Origin: Candidatus Latescibacterota bacterium
GTDB lineage: Bacteria; Latescibacterota; Latescibacteria; Latescibacterales; Latescibacteraceae
Direction of reading: 5' to 3'
Assembly (NCBI GenBank): GCA_018656855.1
Contig: JABHYP010000498.1
Coordinates: 1-5,078, forward strand
DNA length: 5,078 nucleotides
A program made the translations under genes and the position numbers. Shown one piece after another: positions 1 to 5,078 of this stretch; within the stretch, counting starts at the first letter, position 1; every line of letters begins with the position of its first letter. The notes beneath the pieces are model-generated. The model ran no database searches. It saw only the letters and a program-made list of their open reading frames with translations, and was not told the origin of the DNA.

Positions 1-1776
1 AAAATTCTGGAAACTGATCTTAAAGCTCAGGAAATCACAAATTACGGTGAAGTCAATCCGGCAGGCGGACACAGAATAGAACTTTTCTTTCAGCGCAAAT
101 TTATGACAATCGCTCGTTATCCGGATGAAGAATGGCTTAAAATCGCCGGTGTTCCGCAATCCGGCAAAAAGATGATTAACCGCGGGCTCGACCGTGACAA
201 ATCCCCGGTACCGAGAGGACGTCACTACGGCAGGTTTACCTACAGCGGCAGTCGTCCCGAACGCTGGAAGGAATCGGACGACATCTGGGTTCACGGCTAC
301 TGGACATGGGACTGGTCCGACCAGTATTTGAAGGTTAAAAATATTGACAAAGATAAACGAGATATTTATCCGGCAGAGCCGCACCATGGTTATGGTTACA
401 CAAAAAACCAGAGGTACTATTTTCTGAATATTATGGAAGAACTCGATGCTCCCGGAGAATGGTATATTGACAGGACAAAAGGTGTTTTATACTTCTGGCC
501 ACCCTCGCCTATTAACGAAGGGGACGCGGTTGTATCGATTTTGGAAGATACGATGCTATCTCTTGAGGAAACCTCGCACATAACTATCCGGGGGATCATA
601 TTTGAGTGTTCACGCGGCGGCGCAGTTCATATAACGGGTGGAGCGCATAATAAAATTGCCGGATGCACCTTTCGTAATTTGGGACAGACAGTCGTTAAAA
701 TTGACAGCGGAACGGAAAACGGCATTACATCCTCTGATATATATGATATCGCCGCGGGCGGGGTCATTCTTAACGGAGGAGATCATAAAACGCTTACCCC
801 GGCAGGAAACTACGCTGTCAACAATCACATCCATGATTTCGGCAAAAGGATAAAAACATACACACCGTCAGTACAGGTCACAGGTGTGGGAAATCATGTT
901 GCACATAATCTCATTCACGATGCCCCGCATACTGGAATATTTCTTGTGACGGGCAGAGTCGGAAATGATCATATTATCGAATACAACGAATTACACTCCC
1001 TCGCAAAGGAAACCGGGGATGTCGGCGCTATCTACCTCTGTGCGCGAGACTTTACCTTTCGCGGAACTGTAATCCGCCATAACTATCTTCACCATCTTCT
1101 GGGTCCCGGACTTCACGGCGTAATGGGCGTATACCTTGATGATTTTACAAGCGGGACAACAATTTACGGAAACGTGTTCTACAGAGCGGGACGTGCGAGT
1201 TTCATCGGTGGGGGACGCAATAATACCATCGAGAATAACATCTATATAGAGTGTGAGCCTTCAGTGCATCTGGATGCCCGGGGACTGGGCTGGGCGAAAA
1301 ATTATTTTGAAAATAACAACCGGTTTGTCGATCTTATGAATGCGGTTAATTACAGAGAACCGCCGTACAGCGAGAAATATCCCGAACTCCTCACGCTTCA
1401 GGATGATGATCCGGCAGTTCCTAAATACAACAGGATACTGGGCAATGTATCATACGGCGGGAGATGGTTCGACCTGTATAACGGTCTCGATTTCTCCATT
1501 TTTACCATGAAAGACAACCTGATTGCCGATCCTGATCTCTGCAGATGGCTGAAGAAGGGGCAAAAAGATTTTATCACATACAAATCCGGTGATCAGGAGA
1601 TCATTGATGAGCTGAAAGAAAACAGGATTATTGAAACCGATCCGGGATTTGTAGACCTTGAGAATGAAAACTTTCAACTCCGGGACGATTCCCCGGCATA
1701 TGCACTCGGTTTTAAAAAGATACCAATAGAGAAGATAGGTTTGTATATTGATGAGTACCGGAAAAGTTTACCATAA
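1..1776 (+). CDS. Right-handed parallel beta-helix protein, probable carbohydrate-active enzyme (5' partial)
   Basis: The frame is open from base 1, so the start lies outside the window and 591 codons are visible; the ATG at 103 is internal. Residue numbers are window codons. Residues 27-46 (IELFFQRKFMTIARYPDEEW) match the segment that precedes the helix in many beta-helix glycan-active proteins. Residues about 135-165 (RYYFLNIMEELDAPGEWYID, then GVLYFWPP) are a second hallmark of that group. From about 185 to 420, short repeats rich in N, G, I and H (NHIHDF, HNLIHDA, YNELHSL, HNYLHHL, YGNVFYR, ENNIYIE) mark successive coils of a parallel beta-helix. GVYLDDFTSGTT (376-387) carries adjacent acids Asp380 and Asp381, plausible active-site residues. 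The C-terminus (DDSPAYALGF, then IGLYIDEYRKSLP) closes the fold. Such proteins are usually exported and act on polysaccharides; GH141 or GH120 relatives are possible, but I cannot assign a family or substrate. A signal peptide cannot be judged because the N-terminus is missing. Confidence 0.85.
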   Translation, partial: KILETDLKAQEITNYGEVNPAGGHRIELFFQRKFMTIARYPDEEWLKIAGVPQSGKKMINRGLDRDKSPVPRGRHYGRFTYSGSRPERWKESDDIWVHGYWTWDWSDQYLKVKNIDKDKRDIYPAEPHHGYGYTKNQRYYFLNIMEELDAPGEWYIDRTKGVLYFWPPSPINEGDAVVSILEDTMLSLEETSHITIRGIIFECSRGGAVHITGGAHNKIAGCTFRNLGQTVVKIDSGTENGITSSDIYDIAAGGVILNGGDHKTLTPAGNYAVNNHIHDFGKRIKTYTPSVQVTGVGNHVAHNLIHDAPHTGIFLVTGRVGNDHIIEYNELHSLAKETGDVGAIYLCARDFTFRGTVIRHNYLHHLLGPGLHGVMGVYLDDFTSGTTIYGNVFYRAGRASFIGGGRNNTIENNIYIECEPSVHLDARGLGWAKNYFENNNRFVDLMNAVNYREPPYSEKYPELLTLQDDDPAVPKYNRILGNVSYGGRWFDLYNGLDFSIFTMKDNLIADPDLCRWLKKGQKDFITYKSGDQEIIDELKENRIIETDPGFVDLENENFQLRDDSPAYALGFKKIPIEKIGLYIDEYRKSLP

Positions 1777-2049
1777 TAATAACATTGACGTACATTTCCT
1801 TGAAAATAGATAGAAAAATGTTATAACCACTTTTTATAGAACGTTGAGGATTGAAAATAGTAAACGCAATGCATAAAAAATCGCAGAAAAAGGTAAAAAG
1901 AGAATATATCTTGAATTTTATTCACAATCAGTGATTGATGTTGAATATTTATTCATTTATTATCGATCCCTGAAATCCCGTTTAAATCTTTTTGAATTAG
2001 TGGTCAATTTTTATAAATAATGTGACATATAAAGTTTATATCAAGCATA

Positions 2050-2120
2050 GTCATTGCGAGGCATAGCCGAAGCAATCCCTTCTTTAGATTGCTTCGTTCA
2101 CTCTGTTCACTCGCAATGAC
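2050..2120. repeat. Palindromic intergenic repeat, REP/MITE-like
   Basis: The outer arms GTCATTGCGAG (2050-2060) and CTCGCAATGAC (2110-2120) are perfect 11-bp inverted repeats. The inner arms CGAAGCAATC (2068-2077) and GATTGCTTCG (2087-2096) are perfect over 10 bp around a 9-base loop. An asymmetric bulge separates the two stems: 7 bases on the left (2061-2067), 13 on the right (2097-2109). The right bulge belongs to a short internal duplication, GTTCACTCT (2096-2104) then GTTCACTCG (2105-2113). From general knowledge, intergenic palindromes with CATTGCGAG ends and GAAGCAATC inner arms recur in many copies in diverse bacterial genomes. No transposase or clear target-site duplication is visible, so how it moves is unknown. 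It lies about 130 bases upstream of gmd. Confidence 0.75.
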
Positions 2121-2154
2121 AGGGAGTAATTACTCGCAATGACAGAGAGTAAAT
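2109..2154. repeat. 23-bp tandem duplication of the palindrome's right end
   Basis: Bases 2109-2131 and 2132-2154 are adjacent copies of one 23-bp unit that begins ACTCGCAATGACAG. They agree at 21 of 23 positions, differing at 2123/2146 (G/A) and 2130/2153 (T/A). The first copy overlaps the right arm of the palindromic repeat. The second copy therefore supplies another CTCGCAATGAC (2133-2143) that could pair with the left arm at 2050-2060, allowing two alternative hairpins. Replication slippage or partial re-insertion could explain it. Confidence 0.8.
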
Positions 2155-2238
2155 ACGCTACAGTATTTATGAAACTGTGCGATTTGTGACTAACCATATA
2201 AAACTTGAACTTGTAATCTGAAACGTGAACAATAATAT

Positions 2239-2242
2239 GGAG
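2239..2242 (+). promoter_or_regulatory. Ribosome binding site that sets the gmd start
   Basis: GGAG lies 11 bases before the ATG at 2254. An in-frame TTG at 2245 is only 2 bases past this site and would add three residues (M-C-I) not needed for the fold, so 2254 is the better start. The spacing is slightly long. Confidence 0.55.
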
Positions 2243-2253
2243 AATTGTGCATT

Positions 2254-3240
2254 ATGATAAAGAAAAAAGCTCTTATTACAGGCATAACGGGTCAGGACGG
2301 AAGTTATCTCGCCGAATACCTTCTTGAAAAAGGGTACGAGGTTCACGGACTTGTCCGGCGGGCAGCGATCGAAGACCCGGCACACCGTATGAGCCGGATT
2401 TACCACATCGTCGACCGGCTGAACCTCCATTCGGGTCTGATCGAAAATTATGCGAGCATGTACAGTGTTATAGCCAGTGTAAAACCCGATGAGCTTTACC
2501 ATCTCGCGGCTCAGAGTTTCGTTGCCGAAAGCTTTGAGGATTCATTTTCCACTTTGAACGTAAACATTTTCGGGACATTGAACACTCTTTCCGCGATCAG
2601 GGAACTGGCCCCGAACTGTCGGTTCTACTTCGCCGGCTCCTCGGAAATGTTCGGCAAAGTTGCCGAGTCTCCCCAGAACGAACATACGCGTTTCCACCCG
2701 CGGTCTCCGTACGGTATCTCGAAAGTTTCCGGATTCGATCTGACGAGAAATTTCAGGGAAGCGTACGGTCTATTCGCAATATCTGGGATTCTTTTCAACC
2801 ACGAGTCGCCGCGCCGAGGGTTTGAATTTGTCACGCGCAAAATATCATCGCACGCCGCTAAAATCAAGCTGGGTCTCGCAAACGAACTTGTTCTCGGGAA
2901 TCTTGACGCGCGCCGTGACTGGGGACACAGCCGTGAATATGTCAGGATGATGCATGCCATTCTCCAGCTCGATGTTCCCGAAGATTTTGTTATCGCCACT
3001 GGAGAGACACATTCGGTGAGGGAATTCTGCGAGCTGGCATTTTCCGAGTTAGGGCTTGACTGGGAGGACTATGTTCGCATCGAAGAAAAGTTCAAACGTC
3101 CAAGCGAAGTTGAACTCCTTGTAGGCGATTCCTCAAAAGCGAAGGAGAAACTTGGGTGGGTGCCGGAAATCCGGTTCAAGGATCTCGTCGTGGAAATGGT
3201 TCGGGCGGATTATGAGCGGTTTAAGAAAGAGGTTAGGTGA
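2254..3240 (+). CDS. gmd: GDP-mannose 4,6-dehydratase
   Basis: This cytoplasmic short-chain (extended SDR) enzyme converts GDP-D-mannose to GDP-4-keto-6-deoxy-D-mannose, the common precursor of GDP-L-fucose, GDP-D-rhamnose and related sugars for surface glycans. The 328 residues fit the shorter bacterial Gmd proteins. The Rossmann motif TGITGQDGSYL is at 9-19, and Arg35-Arg36 follow the second strand, as expected for NADP(H) binding. HLAAQSFV is at 83-90. GSSEMFG (128-134) holds Ser129, at the usual catalytic Thr/Ser position, and Glu131. YGISK supplies Tyr153 and Lys157. LFNHESPRRG (180-189), GNLDARRDWGHSREYV (215-230), ATGETHSVREF (248-258) and RPSE (282-285) are Gmd signature segments for GDP-sugar binding. 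ATG 2254 was chosen over TTG 2245 on ribosome-site spacing. The gene stands alone: no fcl, rmd or glycosyltransferase is in view, so the final sugar is unknown. It converges with the minus-strand genes. Confidence 0.96.
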   Translation: MIKKKALITGITGQDGSYLAEYLLEKGYEVHGLVRRAAIEDPAHRMSRIYHIVDRLNLHSGLIENYASMYSVIASVKPDELYHLAAQSFVAESFEDSFSTLNVNIFGTLNTLSAIRELAPNCRFYFAGSSEMFGKVAESPQNEHTRFHPRSPYGISKVSGFDLTRNFREAYGLFAISGILFNHESPRRGFEFVTRKISSHAAKIKLGLANELVLGNLDARRDWGHSREYVRMMHAILQLDVPEDFVIATGETHSVREFCELAFSELGLDWEDYVRIEEKFKRPSEVELLVGDSSKAKEKLGWVPEIRFKDLVVEMVRADYERFKKEVR

Positions 3241-3302
3241 TGTGATGAATAAAGTAAATTGGTTTAATAACATGTCCTTCTTATGAATTACAACCTTTAA
3301 AA
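3241..3302. other. Short convergent intergenic spacer
   Basis: These 62 AT-rich bases separate the gmd stop from the end of the antitoxin-like frame on the other strand. I see no GC-rich stem with a T tract in either direction, so no intrinsic terminator is called although two transcription units converge here. Confidence 0.5.
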
Positions 3303-3473
3303 TTATCTTTCTATATTGTTATCTTTTGCTCGTTTTTCAAGGAGTGATTTCGATAATTTTCCACCGGTCTGTAAGACTCCGGCTATTTTTTCAAAGTATT
3401 CAGGTGTGAGAGGTTTAAGGGTTATCTCGCCGCTTCTTTCTTCAATATACAGCTTCCTGCCAATAATAATCAA
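3303..3473 (-). pseudogene. N-terminally truncated AbrB/MazE-type antitoxin remnant
   Basis: The minus-strand frame from TTG 3473 to TAA 3303-3305 encodes 56 residues. It reads GRKLYIEERSGEITLKPL (5-22), TPEYFEKIAGVL (23-34), then GGKLSKSLLEKRAKDNNIER (37-56). This matches the order seen in AbrB/SpoVT/MazE-fold antitoxins of toxin-antitoxin pairs: second half of the swapped-hairpin barrel (GdkLxIEExdGeIxLkPl), a linker helix, then a short basic/acidic LLEeR tail that contacts the toxin. The N-terminal 25 or so residues (typically SSKGQIxIPKxIRxKL) are absent. The frame stays open further upstream but there only overlaps the aminotransferase 3' end out of frame, with no AbrB-like residues. No Shine-Dalgarno site precedes the TTG, which lies 12 bases after the aminotransferase stop, and no PIN or other toxin gene follows before gmd. 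It is best read as a relic; a small translated peptide remains possible. The family call is from motif recognition, not a search. Confidence 0.6.
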
Positions 3474-3484
3474 ACCGGCCGCTA

Positions 3485-4687
3485 TTAATTTGCAATCTCT
3501 TCCTTGAGCGCCGCAGCGATTCGTTTGACCGCCTCGACAATAACATCTTCATCGGGTCTTGAGAAACAGAGCCGGAAGTGGTTATGATGTTCATGGTCGA
3601 GATAGAAGAAATTACCGGTAAAGTACATTACCTTATTCTTCGCGGCCCTTTTAAACAGGCTGTCGAGATCAACATTTTCGGGTGTGGTCACCCATGAGTA
3701 GAATCCGCCATGCGCGCGTGTCCAACTCACTCCTTCCGGCATGTATTCATCGAGAGCCCCAAGCATGGCATCGCGCCGTGAGCGATAACCCACGATAAGT
3801 TTCCCGATATGGCTGTCTAACCAGTTGTCGACATGGAGTTCCGCTATGATTTCCTGGTTCAGTGAAGGCGAACCGACATCAAACATAGGCCGGCACATGT
3901 TCCATGTCGCCACAAGTTCTTCGGGAACAACGGCCCAGCCTACGCGGAAACCCGGCGAAACGAGCTTTGAAAAACTACCGAGATATATAACCCTGTCCGA
4001 ATTATCGAATGCCTTGACCGGGGTCTGGTCCGCATCATCATAGAGGAGTTCGCAGTAGGCGTCATCTTCAAGAATGAAGCAGTCGAATTCCTCGGCTATG
4101 CGGGGGAGTTCCTCTCTCCTCTCACGGCTTATCATGATACCCGCAGGATTGTGGTAGTTGGACATGATATAGATGGCTTTGGGATGAATCCCTTCGCTTT
4201 TGAGGCGGGTGAGAGTATCTTTGAGCACATCGGTTCTGATGCCGTCTTCATCGATGGGAACCTCGATGAGGTTAAATCCCCAGTTCTTTATCGAATCCAG
4301 CACACCGAGGAATGTCGGCGCCTCAATAATCATGGTGTCTCCCGGATCCATAATCATCCTGACAACCATATCAAACGCGTTTTGAGAGCCGGCGGTCATG
4401 ACAATGTTATCGGGTGAAACATCGACACCGCGTTTTTTCATGCGGTAGGCAACCGCCTCACGGATTCGGAGCGTTCCCTGAGGGTCGCCGTAAGGGAAAA
4501 TGGCCTCAGGGTTGTTTTTTATGAGTGAACTGGTAACCTCGGCTACTTTTTCTGTCGGGTAGGCATCAGGATACGGAACCCCGGGGCAGAGGCTTAAAAT
4601 GCCCGGTTCTTTGGCATTACGCAGAAATTCTGCTATATCAGATTTTCTAAGACCCGAAGCCCATGAAGAATAACGAATTCCCGCCAC
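3485..4687 (-). CDS. PLP-dependent class I/II aminotransferase, LysN/2-aminoadipate transaminase-like
   Basis: This is a complete cytoplasmic fold-type I transaminase of 400 residues, the usual length. It moves an amino group between an amino acid and a 2-oxo acid through PLP. YGDPQGTLRIREAVA (66-80) and TAGSQNAFD (98-106) are the N-terminal substrate and cofactor-phosphate segments. NYHNPAG (177-183) holds the conserved Asn180-Pro181. EDDAY (207-211) supplies Asp208, for the pyridine nitrogen, and Tyr211. GSFSKLVSPGFRVGW (237-251) carries the PLP-binding Lys241 and the phosphate-contacting Arg248. HFRLCFS (370-376) carries Arg372 for the substrate carboxylate. The overall pattern resembles the LysN/2-aminoadipate and MocR-type transaminase group, but there is no N-terminal GntR regulator domain. 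Substrate cannot be told from sequence; 2-aminoadipate, aromatic, branched-chain or alanine-type use are all possible. The start is GTG at 4687, supported by GGAG six bases upstream. It lies 78 bases after the upstream hydrolase gene and may share its transcript. Confidence 0.92.
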   Translation of the reverse strand: MAGIRYSSWASGLRKSDIAEFLRNAKEPGILSLCPGVPYPDAYPTEKVAEVTSSLIKNNPEAIFPYGDPQGTLRIREAVAYRMKKRGVDVSPDNIVMTAGSQNAFDMVVRMIMDPGDTMIIEAPTFLGVLDSIKNWGFNLIEVPIDEDGIRTDVLKDTLTRLKSEGIHPKAIYIMSNYHNPAGIMISRERREELPRIAEEFDCFILEDDAYCELLYDDADQTPVKAFDNSDRVIYLGSFSKLVSPGFRVGWAVVPEELVATWNMCRPMFDVGSPSLNQEIIAELHVDNWLDSHIGKLIVGYRSRRDAMLGALDEYMPEGVSWTRAHGGFYSWVTTPENVDLDSLFKRAAKNKVMYFTGNFFYLDHEHHNHFRLCFSRPDEDVIVEAVKRIAAALKEEIAN

Positions 4688-4693
4688 ATCTTT

Positions 4694-4697
4694 CTCC
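4694..4697 (-). promoter_or_regulatory. Ribosome binding site for the GTG-started aminotransferase
   Basis: On the minus strand AAAAGGAGA precedes the start, with GGAG six bases before GTG 4687. An ATG at 4689-4687 overlaps that GTG but is in another frame and meets a stop within about 20 codons, so the GTG is the real start. Confidence 0.75.
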
Positions 4698-4721
4698 TTT
4701 TCAGCGCTATTTTAATACGTT

Positions 4722-4735
4722 GTCAGTAGTCAGTG
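4722..4735. repeat. Short imperfect tandem repeat in the hydrolase-aminotransferase spacer
   Basis: GTCAGTA (4722-4728) is followed directly by GTCAGTG (4729-4735). It sits in the 78-base AT-rich spacer about 35 bases before the aminotransferase start. It may be simple-sequence noise; no terminator or promoter was identified in the spacer. Confidence 0.35.
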
Positions 4736-4765
4736 GTTACATTTAATAATTCTAACACTTAACAT

Positions 4766-5078
4766 CTATTTAATCCCGTGTTTCCTTTTATATTCCGCCC
4801 AGTTTTTCTTCAACTCGACAAATTCTTCAAGGGAATTTCTAAGTATAAAAGGATTTTCCCTGAGTTCCTCGCCGATGGTGGATGATGGGCGAACTCCGTA
4901 ATCGTGCCCGGGCCAAACGCGGGTATCCTCAGGAAGAGGTATGAGTTTTTCATGGAGACTTCTGTATTCATCGCGGGCATCGTTACCTAAACCGGTGCCG
5001 CCGACCTTGCCGACGAAAAGGGTGTCACCGGTCACAACTTCCTTCTCCGCAAGAATACATATCGAATCCTGCGTATGT
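4766..5078 (-). CDS. Metallo-beta-lactamase-fold hydrolase, glyoxalase II/ETHE1-like (5' partial)
   Basis: The frame runs off the right edge, so only the last 103 residues are visible (first full codon 5077-5075); the GTG at 5035 lies inside the conserved strand VVTGDTLF and is not the start. Window residue 1 is the His of the family's GHT motif (HTQDS), residue 18 is the Asp of TGDTLF, and residue 58 is the His of WPGHDYG; all three are metal ligands of the dinuclear centre in this superfamily. The HxHxDH motif would lie in the missing part. KVGGTGLGNDARDEYRSL (24-41) and GVRPSSTIGEE (61-71) are typical of hydroxyacylglutathione-hydrolase-like or persulfide-dioxygenase-like proteins. The tail (PFILRNSLEEFVELKKNWAE, then YKRKHGIK) differs from the glutathione-binding domain of classical glyoxalase II, so the thioester or persulfide substrate is uncertain. 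It is upstream of, and co-directional with, the aminotransferase. Confidence 0.88.
   Translation of the reverse strand, partial: HTQDSICILAEKEVVTGDTLFVGKVGGTGLGNDARDEYRSLHEKLIPLPEDTRVWPGHDYGVRPSSTIGEELRENPFILRNSLEEFVELKKNWAEYKRKHGIK

Larger units (their letters stand above)
1777..2253. other. AT-rich intergenic gap between the beta-helix gene and gmd
   Basis: This gap of 477 bases has no convincing gene. Bases 1777-2049 are much more AT-rich than the flanking genes. They include a 10-bp direct repeat (TTGAAAATAG at 1800-1809 and 1851-1860), a widely spaced AT-only inverted repeat (ATAACATT 1779-1786 with AATGTTAT 1817-1824), and a compact palindrome (CAATCA G TGATTG, 1925-1937). None of these makes a GC-rich stem followed by a T tract, so I call no intrinsic terminator for the beta-helix gene. 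Bases 2050-2154 hold the palindromic repeat listed separately. Bases 2203-2230 are a degenerate run of ACTTGAAC-like words. I found no strong sigma-70 promoter for gmd: TATAAA at 2197-2202 could be a -10 box but lacks a good -35 box. Confidence 0.7.

Noticed and set aside
1779..1824. Inverted repeat ATAACATT/AATGTTAT just after the beta-helix gene stop as a terminator
   Set aside because: The arms are AT-only and 30 bases apart, and no T tract follows the right arm.
1869..1934. 21-codon lysine-rich + ORF starting at ATG 1869
   Set aside because: The nearest purine-rich site (GAGG near 1846) is too far upstream, and the peptide mirrors the local A-rich tract.
1877..2020. Stop-free + frame of about 47 codons ending in ELVVNFYK
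   Set aside because: It has no ATG, only an internal GTG at 1931, no ribosome site, and AT-driven composition with no motif I recognise; chance is a sufficient explanation.
2167..2502. Minus-strand 111-codon ORF overlapping the gmd start
   Set aside because: It is antisense to the highly conserved Rossmann region of gmd and spans the intergenic gap without a motif of its own.
1..3240. Functional link between a possible fucosidase-like beta-helix protein and gmd (fucose precursor synthesis)
   Set aside because: The enzyme family of the beta-helix protein is not established, the genes are 477 bases apart, and breakdown and synthesis enzymes need not be linked.
3136..3273. Minus-strand 46-codon ORF starting ATG 3273 with AGAAGG just upstream, placed where a toxin gene might follow the antitoxin relic
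   Set aside because: Nearly all of it is antisense to the conserved end of gmd, it has no PIN or MazF features, and its length is set by gmd codon pattern.
3316..3507. Plus-strand 63-codon ORF across the aminotransferase-gmd gap
   Set aside because: It lies opposite the antitoxin-like frame and the aminotransferase 3' end; its hydrophobic, proline- and serine-rich translation shows no family features.

Overview
The window looks like a piece of the chromosome of an uncultured, free-living bacterium. Coding GC is moderate, the intergenic DNA is AT-rich, Shine-Dalgarno sites are recognisable, and the gene mix (large parallel beta-helix protein, nucleotide-sugar enzyme, class I/II aminotransferase, metallo-beta-lactamase-fold hydrolase) resembles environmental genomes of the FCB superphylum or related candidate phyla. 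That placement rests on general resemblance and is weak.

Layout. Bases 1-1776 (+) are the 3' part of a gene for a right-handed parallel beta-helix protein, probably a polysaccharide-active enzyme; its start lies before the window. Bases 1777-2253 form an AT-rich gap with no gene. The right part of this gap holds a dispersed-type palindromic repeat (2050-2120) followed by a partial 23-bp tandem duplication (to 2154). Bases 2254-3240 (+) are a complete GDP-mannose 4,6-dehydratase gene (gmd). The rest is on the minus strand and converges on gmd: a metallo-beta-lactamase-fold hydrolase (4766-5078, start beyond the right edge), then a PLP-dependent aminotransferase (3485-4687, GTG start), then a 56-codon open frame (3303-3473) that reads as the C-terminal two thirds of an AbrB/MazE-type antitoxin without its N-terminal DNA-binding part.

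How the genes work together. Little ties them into one pathway. Gmd makes GDP-4-keto-6-deoxy-D-mannose for a surface glycan, but no Fcl or Rmd partner is in view. The aminotransferase and hydrolase are soluble metabolic enzymes that may share a transcript. The beta-helix protein is a separate unit. I see no CRISPR array, RNA gene, insertion sequence, prophage or new multigene system here. The two items most worth a second look are the truncated antitoxin frame, which is fused in position to the aminotransferase 3' end, and the palindromic repeat with its tandem duplication.
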